Shown here: one piece after another, positions 42,837 through 53,922 of the stretch | How the letters are laid out: every line of letters begins with the position of its first letter | How positions within the stretch are numbered: the stretch's first letter is position 1 | From: Apostichopus japonicus | Taxonomy: Eukaryota > Echinodermata > Holothuroidea > Aspidochirotida > Stichopodidae | Assembly (NCBI RefSeq): GCF_037975245.1 | Contig: NC_092577.1 | Coordinates: 16,940,013-17,004,012, forward strand | Length of the DNA stretch: 64,000 nucleotides | Direction: 5' to 3' | Program-made: the position numbers and the translations under genes | Notes under the pieces: generated by a model | The model's database searches: none | Seen by the model: only the letters and a program-made list of their open reading frames with translations | Told to the model about the DNA's origin: nothing

Positions 42837-43237
42837 AGTTGAAGCTTACAATCGAATTGGGGATTCTCGGATGTGGAAAAACATAAAGATTCTCTGACAT
42901 CGTTAGGAAAGAAGTTGTGCACAGATTTCACAGTTAATTTTGCCAGAGGAAATATGGGTAGGAAGGTACCTCTGATCCTACCCCAGAACTGCCAAGCTCT
43001 CATGGGGTACCTCCAAACGTTCAGGAAGAGTGCCTTGATTTCCTCAGAGAATCGCTACTTCTTTGCCAGATTTGGGGCCCTTACCCCACTAAGGGCTACT
43101 GACTCCTTGAGGGATCTGTCACTCGAGGCTAATTTAGACTCCCCTCACCTTATTCGGACCACCAAACGTAGGAAATACACAGCAAAACTAAGTTAAGTGT
43201 TTGCCCTGGAGGAGCACCAAGCTCAATGGCTTGCTGT
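42837..43237 (+). pseudogene. SET-type gene last exon: tyrosine-recombinase-like region
   Basis: Acceptor TGTATTTTCAG. The frame contains MGRKVPLILPQNC, FFARFGALTPLRATDSLRDL and IRTTKRRKYTAKLS, followed by a stop at about 43194 and then VFALEEHQAQWLA. In the family this reads as the LRKH...LADxLGH...YRL block that resembles the R-H-H/W-Y box of tyrosine recombinases. Here the His of RKH is Tyr, and the sequence breaks at QWLA, where a LINE 3' end begins. A decayed continuation seems present after the LINE. Confidence 0.6.
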
Positions 43238-44728
43238 GTGCTTTTTACGTGCAAAGAAACGGACACGGACCAAAGGTCAACAAAACCAAAAACAATCCCA
43301 GTCCGTTTAACAACCACCAAAAACCCAACTGAAAACCCACAAACAGAAATTCTCTCACTAACCCACAAAATGTATAAAATGTAGCGTTTAACGTGACGTG
43401 AAAAGGACACGGACCCAAAGGCTAACAGAACCAAAACAATAAAGCTCTACAAACCAGCTCCAAAAAGCCAACTCCAAACCACAAACAGAACCCCTCCCCA
43501 CCCATATTATGTAACGACCACACAAACCCCCACCCCACACCTAACAACTAACTCACTTAAAAATTCATCCGGGGTACGCCGTTCCGATAGTAGACGACAG
43601 GCTTGCGCATTACCTGCGAAGTTTTCCCAACACGGGTCCCTTCAGGCCGGCTAATATCACCGATGGCCAGCGTAGCTACCGGTGAACCAGTACAAGCGGC
43701 ATCCTGCCCCGCATGCCACTCCGCTAGTACCATCTCCGCCGTTTTGTCCAGCTCCGCCTCAGCTCCGTCTCGGCAGACGAGGTGGGACACGAAAGGGGGC
43801 ACAAATCCTCCACCGGGGCGCTAGTGTCGGACACTGGGGCGATCAACGGAGCATCAGGTGATAAGTTGTCACAGGCCGGAACGGGGACCGCTTCAGCCAC
43901 GCTCGCGGCGTATGAGCGGTCTGGGCATAAACGGGCGATATGGCCCGTTTTCCAACACGAGTTACACACGATATCCCATTTACACTCGGCCAGGGTATGC
44001 CCAACCTGTAAACAGCGGCTACACCGCTTGTTCGGGCACAACCTGGCCTCATGCCCTTCCAGCCCACACCTCCAACAAGTGCGAGGCTGGCCCGGATATG
44101 CAATGTGGGCCCTGTGCCCATTAGCCCACAGGGTAGAGGGGATATCGGACTTTCTAACTCGTCTAGTTTCGGTCTTGACACCTTTATATTCAAGGAATTC
44201 CGGCTCCTCGTAGCCGGTCACTTTCCCAAAAAGCCCCAGTGTCCGCACAACAACCTGTTCAGACATGTCCAGAGGGAGATGGAGGACTGTCACCCACACC
44301 GAACTGTCATACGGTGTGACCTTTAGTCCCTCAACTCCCTCCAAAACATGGACGCCTCGGACGCGGGCAGCCTCCGAGGTTAACCGAACATCAAAGGCAT
44401 CCATACCCCGGAGAGGTTTACGCTGAAGCGCGTCAACCTCTCCTGGGACCTTTAAACCAACAGAGCGCAAAACTGAAAAATAATTGTCCGGGGACGACCT
44501 TAGCCTCCCCCGAAAAACTCAACAATACGATTTTGCTGTCACGGCGAGCCGCCATGACAGCTAGGGGTGTGGCAAGCCACGCACATACGAATAACAAAAA
44601 CCACGAAACAAAGCCAAAACTACACTAAACAAACTACAAACTATTGAAAGGCCAACGTAAAAAACACAAAGTGTGTGGTCAACGAAAAGTGGAGAGCAGC
44701 CGAAAACACGTCCGCACTCTACGAAAAC
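43238..44728 (-). mobile_element. Internally deleted LINE (5' UTR, ORF1, dimeric 3' UTR)
   Basis: On the minus strand: 5' UTR (44728-44556), ORF1, then two related 3' UTR ends (ATCC...GGGTCCGTGTCCTTTTCACGT near 43390, and GGTCCGTGTCCGTTTCTTTG near 43250). ORF2 is absent. The 3' junction reads ACGTAAAAAGCAC. Host sequence on both sides (CTTGCTGTG, CTTGCTATG) may be a diverged target duplication. Confidence 0.65.
43724..44555 (-). pseudogene. LINE ORF1 (three zinc knuckles), copy 1
   Basis: Start at 44555 (MAARRDSK), shared with copy 2. A frameshift near 44480 is followed by a 248-residue frame. An RRM-like region precedes three CCHC knuckles: CWRCGLEGHEARLC, CSRCLQVGHTLAEC, CNSCWKTGHIARLC. 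ORF1 proteins of this type bind LINE RNA. Nearly identical to 47302-48272. Confidence 0.75.
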
Positions 44729-44739
44729 CAACTACCAAC

Positions 44740-44860
44740 TACCTTGCTATGCATGTACAGGGCAAACAAATGAGATCAGGGTTTTCATGAAATAAGAAGA
44801 ATGCAGTATCGTTGTGAAGATCTCATCACCCCAATACCTCTGTGGATACTGTTGAAAGGC
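44740..44860 (+). pseudogene. Possible remnant of the SET-type gene C-terminus
   Basis: After the LINE, one frame reads GQTNEIRVFMK, a stop, then EECSIVVKIS. This loosely resembles the family end (GHDIRxHxxYYRL...IxxAKIS), with the expected catalytic Tyr absent. Weak, by eye only. Confidence 0.25.
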
Positions 44861-44937
44861 TTGTTTTACATGCAATTTTTAAGCACATATCTAGTTATTA
44901 AGTCTCACCATTTATTCCCATAACTACTTTCAGATGA

Positions 44938-45049
44938 AATCCTAAAATTAAATGAGACTTCGCAGAAGTTGAAATTTGATTAAGATTGTCCCGTCGTAAT
45001 ATACAGGGAGAGGGATCACATGAGATCGTCTAATTCACCACTTAGTGTC
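44938..45049 (-). repeat. DIRS-like element, low-coordinate terminal repeat
   Basis: The outer part (AATCCTAAAATTAAA...) is complementary to the internal region; the inner part CATGAGATCGTCTAATTCA is inverted relative to 51169-51198. It holds a 13-14 base stretch not present in the internal region. Confidence 0.75.
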
Positions 45050-45123
45050 AGTCTTTTCAAGATGAGGGTTCACTTCGAAACCGAATCCGACCATAACGGG
45101 TTGGGCCGAGGGAGGGCATGTAA

Positions 45124-45226
45124 TCCCTCTCCCTGTATGTTACGACGAGATAATCTTAATCAAATTTCAACTTTTAATTTTAGGATTATCTCTTACGTAA
45201 CATACAGAGGTCGGTCTCCCATGAGA
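45124..45226 (-). repeat. Internal complementary region (ICR)
   Basis: 45124-45187 is complementary to 44938-45015, and 45185-45226 is a perfect 42-base complement of the right end 51192-51233. In DIRS elements such a region templates joining of the two ends into a circle before integration. Confidence 0.8.
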
Positions 45227-45630
45227 CTTTAAAGCTTGAAGTGAACAGAAAGCAAGGAGAATAACTCGTAGATCAACAATTTGTCTGTATCTTCTTTGTT
45301 TTATTTTGTACTTGACTAGAGTGATTCACTCTGCTCAATGACTGTGTACTTACTTGTAAAGACAATAAAGCATATGGTTAACAAGAAAGTAATATGAATT
45401 TCTTGTAATTATTTGAGTACGTTATCAACAATATACTTTCTTTCCTTTTGAAGGGAATACTTTGTTCTGTCATTTTGTGAACAGAAGCTAACCAGCAGAA
45501 GAACAATATTGGTTTAGTAACTGAATCTTAGCATGTGTTCAATGCACGCAACATCAAATCTGCCGCTTCGATAGCAGGCGTAATAATAATATTAACCTAA
45601 CAGAATGTTTGTTAATGTTTCGTTTTGATG
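45227..45630. other. No gene seen (inside DIRS-like element)
   Basis: AT-rich spacer between the ICR and the recombinase end. Nothing recognised. Confidence 0.4.
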
Positions 45631-46560
45631 GAGAACCTCCTTATTGTAAAACTTCGCAAACGTTTTTTGTGACTTCCATCTAGCAACTTTTAATATTTCT
45701 TCGATCGGCACACTCCGGACAAATCCAAGACAAGCTTGATCCATCTTGCAAGCGTGTCACGAGAAACTGCAGCATGCTGTTTAACTTAACTAATAAATAG
45801 TTTTGAGCAACTACCTCTTAGGTCCTATGTTTGTTTGAGATAGAACTCCAATACTTTCACAACACTAATCGTTTGATCTTCCTGGAAAATCTCTTAGTAC
45901 AACTTTTATCGGACCAGATCCAGGTCGTGATTGTTTCATCTGTTCGGATATCGTAAAGACAACAGTACTGCCATCCCATGCACTGTGGAGATATCTAATA
46001 GCTGCAAGGTTTGTCATCTTTCAGCGGAAACTAGTGCCACTTAAGTAACCAGTTTCAGTGTTAGTATCTTCATAGAAAGTGAACTTAAAGGATGCAGGCC
46101 TCTTAAATACCTTAACACTATTGAAACATCCCAAATGTTACCATACCGACATGAAGGCGGTCGTAGATGATAAACTCCCTTTATAAATCTTGATACCAAA
46201 GGATGGTTGGCCTATGGTATTGAATGAACTATAACCGCAATTGAATAGGTGGGTAAGGAATGTTACTAGAGCTGTCAGAGACGGTCGAAACATATTCACC
46301 TCCCTTTGAATACAAAACTGTGCCCACTTTCTGTGGAAACCTGCATATTCTTTTTGTGTTCCTTTTCGCCATGATGAAATGATAATTTTGCTACATTCTT
46401 GTGAAAATCCTTGCATTCGGAGTGCCTCCCCGACAAGCGGCAGTCGAATTGTATCTCCCGGAAGTACCAGCATGTCCAACCTCTGTGGAATAATAATCGG
46501 ATTTGCGGTAAGAAGAGAAACCAAAGTTGTATACCAAGGTTGGGAAGGCCAATCTGGCAC
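45630..46560 (-). pseudogene. DIRS-like tyrosine recombinase, degenerate
   Basis: The frame 46138-46560 holds PDWPSQPWYTTLVSLL and SSWRKGTQKEYAGFHRKW, the usual start of DIRS recombinases. Further downstream come VSRDTLARWIK and, in another frame, ILKVARWKSQKTFAKFYNK, with the catalytic-Tyr context FYNK. The segment with the conserved HxxR is not visible, and frames shift, so it is inactive. Confidence 0.7.
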
Positions 46561-46617
46561 AATGACAATTCCATATGCCTCATCTATTTTTATTTTTGGA
46601 ACATTTTGCCAATGACA

Positions 46618-47158
46618 CTAAAAGGGAGAAAGGCATAAAAATAAGTCTTTCAAATTTACCGAAAAGGCGTCCACAAAACATGCCGTTTCTTTGTCAAATT
46701 TTGATGCGAATAAATCTATGCTAGGATATCCAAACCTAGCTACAATATCGCAAAACAACTTTGGCTGCAATATCCACTCGGCATGATGTTTCTGTGGACG
46801 TGATAATTTGTCTACTACATTGTCTTTCCCCGGTAAAAGGCAGCAGAAATCCAAATATTCCGTTCAATGGCCCATAACCAGATAGCCTTAGCAACCAACT
46901 TAGACTGCATGGAATGCGAGCCTCCCATGTTATTAACATATGCTGCAGCTGTTGTATTATCTGATGCGAATGTGAATATCTTTGGAGCCTAAACACAGCT
47001 TTTTCAATGCTTGTAGAATAGTTTTTAATTGCAGTACATTTATATGTAAACTCTGCTCTTGTGGGTTCCACACGCCCGCTGCTTGCACATGCGGCCTAAG
47101 TGTAACAGCACCCCACCCAAATAGGGATATATCACTTTGAATGATTACAGTTCCAGAT
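46618..47158 (-). pseudogene. DIRS-like RNase H region, degenerate
   Basis: Pieces in two frames: LFGWGAVTLRPHVQAAGVWN, HINVLQLKTILQAL, then ASDNTTAAAYVNNMGGSHS and DLFASKFDKET. These match the RNase H / linker segment between RT and recombinase in DIRS elements. At least one frameshift near 46990. Upstream RT is replaced by the LINE insertion. Confidence 0.7.
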
Positions 47159-48454
47159 TACAGTGGAAGGGCCACTCGAGTCAATGAGATCAGTGGCCTG
47201 TTTCGTCTCATCAAACCAATCGGAGGACTCCTTAGCCACAACTAATAAGGCTGTAGTGCAGTCCTCATTGGCGAGTCAGATTCTGGGCCACTCAATGTCT
47301 CTTAGGCCGGTTGACTCGGGGCCCAACTAGTATCACCGATAGCGGGCGAAGCTACCGGTAAACCAGTGCAAGCGGCATCCTGCGCCGCATGCCACTCCGC
47401 TAGTACCATCTCCGCCGTTTTGTCCTGCTCTGCCTTAGTGGGCAGGCTGGCAGTCTCGGCAAGTTCGATCAGGGGAGCGGTCGGACACGAAAGGGGGAAC
47501 AAAGCCTCCACCGGGGCGCTAGTGTCGGACACTGGGGCGATGACAGGAGCATCAGGTGGTACGGTGTCAGAGGCCGGGACGGGGACCGCTTCAAACACGC
47601 CCGTAGCCACTCTCGCGGCGTATGAGCGGTCTGGGCATAAACGGGCGAGATGGCCCGTTTTCCCACACGAGTTACACACGATATCCCCTTTACACTCGGC
47701 CAGGGTATGCCCAATCTGTAAACAGCGGCTACACCGCTTGTTCGGGCACAACCTGGCCTCATGCCCTTCCAGCCCACACATCCAACAAGTGCGAGGCTGG
47801 CCCGGATATGCAGTGTGGGCCCTGTGCCCATTAGCCCACAAGGTAGAGGGGATATCGGACTTGAGTTGTAATCTAACTCGTCTAGTCCCGGTCTTGACAC
47901 CTTTACATTCAAGGAATTCCGGCTCCTCGTAGCCGGTCACTTTCCCAAAACGCCCCAGTGTCCGCACAACAACCTGTTCAGACATGTCCAGAGGGAGATG
48001 GAGGACTGTCACCCACACCGAACTGTCATACGGTGTGACCTTCAGTCCCTCGACTCCCTCCAACACATGGACGCCTCGGACGCGGGCAGCCTCCGAGGTA
48101 AAACGAACATCAAAACAATTCATACCCCGGAGAGGTTTACGCTGAAGCGCGTCAACCTCTCCAGGGACTTTTAAACCAACAGAACGCAAAACTGAAAAAA
48201 CTTGTCCGGGGACGACCTTAGCCTCCCCCGAAAAACTCAACATACGATTTTGCTGTCACGGCGAGCCGCCATGACAGCTAGGGGTGTGGCAAAGCCACGC
48301 ACCTATACAAAAACAAAAACGAAAACAAACCCAAAACACACAAACTACACTAGCTCTAACTGCAAACTAATGAAAGGCCAACGTAAAAACACAAAAAGGT
48401 GTGGTCAACGAAAAGTGGAGAGCAGCCGAAAACACGTCCGCACTCCACGAGAAC
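47159..48454 (-). mobile_element. LINE copy 2 (5' UTR and ORF1, 3' part missing)
   Basis: Nearly identical to copy 1 from the 5' end through ORF1, then continues about 140 bp further (NEDCTTALLVVAKESSDWF in one frame) and stops abruptly against DIRS RNase H sequence. Lacking a 3' end is unusual for a LINE; a later deletion together with the DIRS RT region is likely. Confidence 0.65.
47302..48272 (-). pseudogene. LINE ORF1, copy 2
   Basis: The original start at 48272 (MAARRDSK) is cut off by a one-base deletion after ATCGTA. The remaining 313-residue frame starts at 48243 (MLSFSGEAKVV). Three CCHC knuckles: CWMCGLEGHEARLC, CSRCLQIGHTLAEC, CNSCGKTGHLARLC. An RRM-like part precedes them and a Pro/Ala-rich tail follows. 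Less damaged than copy 1. Confidence 0.8.
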
Positions 48455-48589
48455 TGAACTGAACTGAATTTTGGGTTAGGTTACTTCGTAATAGGTAAAT
48501 AAAGTGAGGTCCGCTCGATATCGATCGGAGTCTGAGCAGTTATTTCGGGTATAATGGGAGGATTACACTACTTTAGGTGTTTACGCATA

Positions 48590-48755
48590 CAATGGAAGTT
48601 ATATTATTATACAAACGAAGGGGAATCGGTGTGGAATAATATAACCGTTTTTATTACACTGGTTCAAATTGCTGGTAGTTATATTATTATACAAACAAAG
48701 GGGAATCGGTGTGGAATAATATAACCGTTTCTATTTCACTAGTCACTGGCAATTA
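48590..48755. repeat. 80-bp tandem duplication with inverted ends
   Basis: GTTATATTATTATACAAAC...GGAATCGGTGTGGAATAATATAAC occurs at 48598 and 48678. Each copy begins and ends with inverted GTTATATTATT/AATAATATAAC, a small hairpin. Confidence 0.75.
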
Positions 48756-49461
48756 TTGATGACATTGCATTTGTGAGTCAGTAATCCGCAGTTATTGTTC
48801 TGCTCAGCCACAGTTAATCCGGTCAACCAGACGTTTATCGGAGGCTTTTTGTTCGTGGTTTATTAATCCACAGCTATTGTTCTGCTTGATGACTTCGGTC
48901 AAGCGTTTATCAAGTCCGCCAGACATTAATCAAGGGTATTGTTCACAGCAGTTATGTGTTTATCTAGTTCTACATAGTGTTAATCTAATGTTATACAAAC
49001 ACAGGGGAATCGGTCTTCATAAAAACCTGATCCATCCTACTGACTAACAATTCACGAACGTTTCCTTATTAAATTGAAAAAATATACATATATATATAAA
49101 ACCCATCCGTAATATTGAAGTACTATATTTAATCAATGTAACCACTTTATCAATGTAATCACATATGTAATCAATTAAACAACGACTTCAAGTTTCCTTA
49201 AAACTCGGTTCGTATCCCGTAACGTTAACAATTCCCGAACGTTTACTATCAACCCTAACCCCTAAAACACTGATCCATCCTCAAGATTCCTTAATATGCG
49301 GTTCGTATCCTGTAACGTTACAAATTCCACAACGTTTCCTTACTAAAGTTGTACAAAGTAAAGGACTCCAAGTTTCCTTAATATTCGGTTCGGTTCGTTC
49401 GGAACGTTTCCTTTTGAAGTATCATATTTTATGAAGGTTGGGCGAAATGGCCAGGCTGGTT
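48756..49461. repeat. Degenerate repeats inside the DIRS-like element
   Basis: Words TGATCCATCCT, TCGGTTCGTATCC, GTAACGTTA and CGAACGTTTCCTT recur at 100-130 bp spacing (49020, 49210, 49270, 49330, 49390). No protein frame. Two telomere-like CCCTAA words at about 49251 are incidental. Confidence 0.5.
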
Positions 49462-50415
49462 GGGCGAAATGGTAATGATGGGCGAAATGGTAATGATGGG
49501 CGAAATGGTAATGATGGGCGAAATGGTAATGATGGGCGAAATGGTAATGATGGGCGAAATGGTAATGATGGGCGAAATGGTAATGATGGGCGAAATGGTA
49601 ATGATGGGCGAAATGGTAATGATGGGCGAAATGGTAATGATGGGCGAAATGGTAATGATGGGCGAAATGGTAATGATGGGCGAAATGGTAATGATGGGCG
49701 AAATGGTAATGATGGGCGAAATGGTAATGATGGGCGAAATGGTAATGATGGGCGAAATGGTAATGATGGGCGAAATGGTAATGATGGGCGAAATGGTAAT
49801 GATGGGCGAAATGGTAATGATGGGCGAAATGGTAATGATGGGCGAAATGGTAATGATGGGCGAAATGGTAATGATGGGCGAAATGGTAATGATGGGCGAA
49901 ATGGTAATGATGGGCGAAATGGTAATGATGGGCGAAATGGTAATGATGGGCGAAATGGTAATGATGGGCGAAATGGTAATGATGGGCGAAATGGTAATGA
50001 TGGGCGAAATGGTAATGATGGGCGAAATGGTAATGATGGGCGAAATGGTAATGATGGGCGAAATGGTAATGATGGGCGAAATGGTAATGATGGGCGAAAT
50101 GGTAATGATGGGCGAAATGGTAATGATGGGCGAAATGGTAATGATGGGCGAAATGGTAATGATGGGCGAAATGGTAATGATGGGCGAAATGGTAATGATG
50201 GGCGAAATGGTAATGATGGGCGAAATGGTAATGATGGGCGAAATGGTAATGATGGGCGAAATGGTAATGATGGGCGAAATGGTAATGATGGGCGAAATGG
50301 TAATGATGGGCGAAATGGTAATGATGGGCGAAATGGTAATGATGGGCGAAATGGTAATGATGGGCGAAATGGTAATGATGGGCGAAATGGTAATGATGGG
50401 CGAAATGGTAATGAT
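49462..50415. repeat. 18-bp satellite, 53 perfect copies
   Basis: 954 bp of GGGCGAAATGGTAATGAT with no visible substitution, then a partial copy. It lies directly next to the DIRS-like gag remnant. The unit is a multiple of three without stops in four frames, so very long open frames appear; they start and end in unrelated flank and are not taken as genes. Confidence 0.97.
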
Positions 50416-50442
50416 GGGCGAAGTGACCTGCCTCCCACTGAT

Positions 50443-50682
50443 TCAAGGTTCTAAATTCCTGCAGCTGGAGCTGCTTTTATTTCGTGACTCAAGTAGCTTT
50501 GAATTAGTGTCTTTCCCTAGCACCTTGTTACTCAATACTTGAATTTGGTGCTGCATTGCTGAAATTGCATCTTTCATATCAAAACTTTCAGTAGTTTCAG
50601 TTGAGGGAATCAATCGGGATGTACCTGAGCCACAAGGCGCATTCAAAACCCCAGACATCTCATCCTCGTCAATAAGGGACAT
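50443..50682 (-). pseudogene. DIRS-like Gag N-terminal fragment
   Basis: 79 residues starting MSLIDEDEMSGVL, an acidic start like DIRS Gag proteins, with a heptad-like segment (ISAMQHQIQVLSNKVLG). The frame stops just before the satellite. Assignment rests on position and N-terminal similarity. Confidence 0.5.
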
Positions 50683-51168
50683 AATATCATCCTCACAAGT
50701 ATTAGCCGTGAATTTGAATGTTAAACCATTGAAGAGGCGAGGCGAGGCGAGTTAACCAACGCATGACTCAAAATAATTGGCAACACAACAAGAACTCACC
50801 AAGTTCAACTGCACGAATTCAAAGTCAGTGTGCCACACACTGACGTTAATAGCCGAGACGATTCCCGAGACGAATTGTAGCGAGGCGTTCACCTTCAGAG
50901 GCAGAGGATGAAAGAACGCTCCAACGCTACACTACTAGTACTACACTGCCGTGCAGAACAAAACAACAATTATTTTTCTTTTTCTTTCAATACTCAATAG
51001 CGCACCACGAAGTACGCCAGGATTACGTAACAGTATATAAACATATAGACAATCTGCATTCCAGGAAGGAAAGCACCGAATTATCTAACAGTATAACACT
51101 AAGCCTATACAGGAGTCGGGAGAACCGCTGTAGACGATCCTTCCATGACAAGGTGAAGTTAAACACTA

Positions 51169-51233
51169 ACACTAAGTGCTGAATTAGACGATCTCATGGG
51201 AGACCGACCTCTGTATGTTACGTAAGAGATAAT
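51169..51233 (-). repeat. DIRS-like element, high-coordinate terminal repeat
   Basis: Inner 30 bases pair with 45019-45049; the outer 42 bases pair perfectly with the ICR at 45185-45226. The end is ...GTAAGAGATAAT. Confidence 0.8.
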
Positions 51234-53922
51234 TGTTAATACTGGTGGATCCTGGGGACCACGAGGGGTCTTAGCATACTAAAAAACGACCAAATTCCTA
51301 GAACATATTTCCCTCCATAACATGCACAGTTCTTGGACTGAAGATCTTTGAATACAAACTCTCTTAAATACACCAACTTTCCAAAGGGGGAGAGATTGTC
51401 CCCTTCTCTGAGACCCATCTTGAGGACCACTGGTAGATCCAGATCCATGCCTCCCTCCAAGGGGCCAAACGTCTAAAAAAGTCCTCACCATAGTTCTTCA
51501 TTTTGGTACTAAATATAAATAGCAAGTATATTTTGGACTTAACATATTACCAGTTTGCTTGTAACAACCCCGAAAATTATTTTATAAACAGTTCTAAGGG
51601 GGAGGGGGGATGCCTGCCCTTATGCCCCTCTACAAGGACCTGATCACCATCACTTCATTTTGGTCCTTTCCAAGCGTGAATTCTGGAACCACGGATACCA
51701 GGAGCCCTATTAGAAGTGGCCCAATTGGGGAATTGCGATTACAAAGGTGGCAGTGAGGCCTTGGCCGCAACACTGGTCGGTTGAGGGAAAATCACTTACA
51801 ACAGTTGGATAAAAAATATTCACCGGGGGGGGGGGGAGCATGGAGTGAGGTAATTATTTTTCTGGATATTGGATTTCATATTCCGCATAACGAACACAAC
51901 CATTCCCAACGATCTAGTTTGACTAATTTAATGGGTGGAAATTATGCCCCACCAACATGTCATATTTAAGGCGCATTTTGTGGTCCATAGCATGGAACAC
52001 TCATGCAGAGACTGTTTCATTATTGCCATTAGTCACCGGTAGGCTACATGAAGTTGTTCTCTCTTACCTAGGTAAGATTGTCCTCAATTTCTACCTTTTG
52101 GTAAAATTAGGTAATACTAAGCCAATCATAAATGTCTTGAGATCTTAAATGTGCTGGATACTAAATGGTTAGCGAGGCCATAGCTCTGGTGTAATTTTGA
52201 GTGATGTCATAATTGACGTCACTTCGGGATTCCCCGAAGTTGTGTCGTCTGCTACAGTTTGGCAGACTGTATGTATGTCTTGGCCACATTTTACCATTCT
52301 TCGTTTATATGATCCAATACTGAAACAAACTGTCGCATTATTGCCATTAGTCACTGTTATGTGAAGTATTCCTTGTTCTCCCTGCCGTAGTGGCCTGACG
52401 TAGCACTAGCATCTGGCTGTCTGATGCAGGGTTTGTTCGAATTAATACACCAATTCATTCTGTTATGTGTAATTATCACTATCACGATATTGAACAATTT
52501 CAATCGATACTATGGTCTTGTACATTTATCAGATGCCTTCCTTTGATAATGGCAGATTTGCTGCGGAAGAGCGAAGAAGCCAATCAGGTTTGTCAAATGG
52601 GATAATTTCCCCCAATATGGTATCCAAGCCCTCCATCCTCAAGTGAACTATCACTTGGTCTTAGATTGTTTTCTACAATGCAAGACGGCTGCTAGTTGTT
52701 GTGGAAGCAACGTCATCACACATGACATGCACTTTCGTAAATTAAGTACGACTAAAAAATTGGTGGTTTGCATAAGTTTCAGTTTTTGGAGAAATGTCCA
52801 AGACGTTTGAAAGAGACAGATCGATCCTCTGTGTGTACAATTGAGTGGATAAGCACTTTAGTGATAGGTATTAACGAACCATCACCCATCAATACCCGAA
52901 AGAATAAAGTATTATAAAACGTCTTGGCAAATACTAAGTGAAATCCTTGCAGTGTGGTTGGTCTTTCAATTTTTGGGCCACTCATGATGGGCTGCTCATC
53001 CTGGATTTGTAAGCCTAACATATGAAAATGGTATTTTTCTCGCCCTTTGTAGAAAAAAATCAGGATATTGATATTTGGTTATATCTGTTGATTTACATAA
53101 TTGAAAACTTCTTAGGAAATAGCAAAATCTTTAGACATTCCTTCACACTGCCCTTTCATTTTAGCGTCACAAGTAGACAGTACGTTTAGGACAAGGATTT
53201 GCTTTTGAAGTGTTACGAGAAAGCACCTTATTTAAGGATTCACATGCTGATGCATTTCGTCGTTAGCTGCGCTGCATTGCTGTTGACGAATGAATGCCAA
53301 GTTCCTATTGTATGTTGCAATACCACTGTCAATTTTATGTCATACCAAGGCATCTTCTTAAGCTTCTACCTTGGTGGTTGAATTACAATCAATATCTCAC
53401 AAGGTATACTACTATAATACTCATACGCTATATAGGCAGGTCCTCATCTTTCATATCAATGTCAAAATTATCCTTTTGCTTCTGGTAGTAATGAAGGCCT
53501 CTCATTTTAAGGTGCACTTTAAAGGATTTCAGCTATTGGTAGAAGGGATTAATTCCAAAACAATTCAAATGCAAGGTACACGTGTGCTCACAAGGAACAA
53601 GAATACAACATTATTGGTTAAAAAGATTGATATATAAAGGTTTGTACCCCATGAGGTATACCAATATATGCAGTATGACTTTGCCAAACATGTAATATCA
53701 CATTGGTGTTGATCCCCATAACCTCTGTTAATGATTCTTGTCTTGACATAAAAAAAAATCACCTTTGTTGGCTTCTTATTAAGCTGGAGGGGCCCTCCAT
53801 CTAACCTGCAACACTTGTGAGAAATTTCCAAGTAATTTACACTCTTTCACATGTATAGGTTTGGAAATTACCAAAATCTTTCCCAGTATACTCACAAAAT
53901 TGACATGATGTATACTGAATGA
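51234..53922. other. Non-coding; weak internal duplications
   Basis: No gene recognised. CATTATTGCCATTAGTCAC occurs at 52018 and 52336 in related contexts, suggesting an old 320-bp duplication. Poly-G at about 51827. Confidence 0.4.

Larger units (their letters stand above)
44938..51233 (-). mobile_element. DIRS-like tyrosine-recombinase retrotransposon
   Basis: Inverted terminal repeats (45019-45049 with 51169-51198, one mismatch), an internal complementary region (45124-45226) that joins complements of both outer ends, and minus-strand gag, RNase H and recombinase remnants in DIRS order. A triplet AAT is shared at both outer ends and at the junction implied by the internal region. The RT domain is missing or unrecognisable. 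A LINE copy and an 18-bp satellite are nested inside. Confidence 0.75.

Noticed and set aside
43782-44326. Plus-strand frames opposite the LINE ORF1 copies (also 47366-47932)
   Set aside because: Mirror of the conserved ORF1 on the other strand. Zinc knuckles appear only on the minus strand.
49248-49265. Interstitial telomere (CCCTAA words)
   Set aside because: Only two imperfect words inside a degenerate repeat; no array.
49343-50542. Very long overlapping open frames on both strands with hexapeptide repeats
   Set aside because: They are a direct result of an 18-bp stop-free satellite. Several frames are open at once and the flanks have no coding character.
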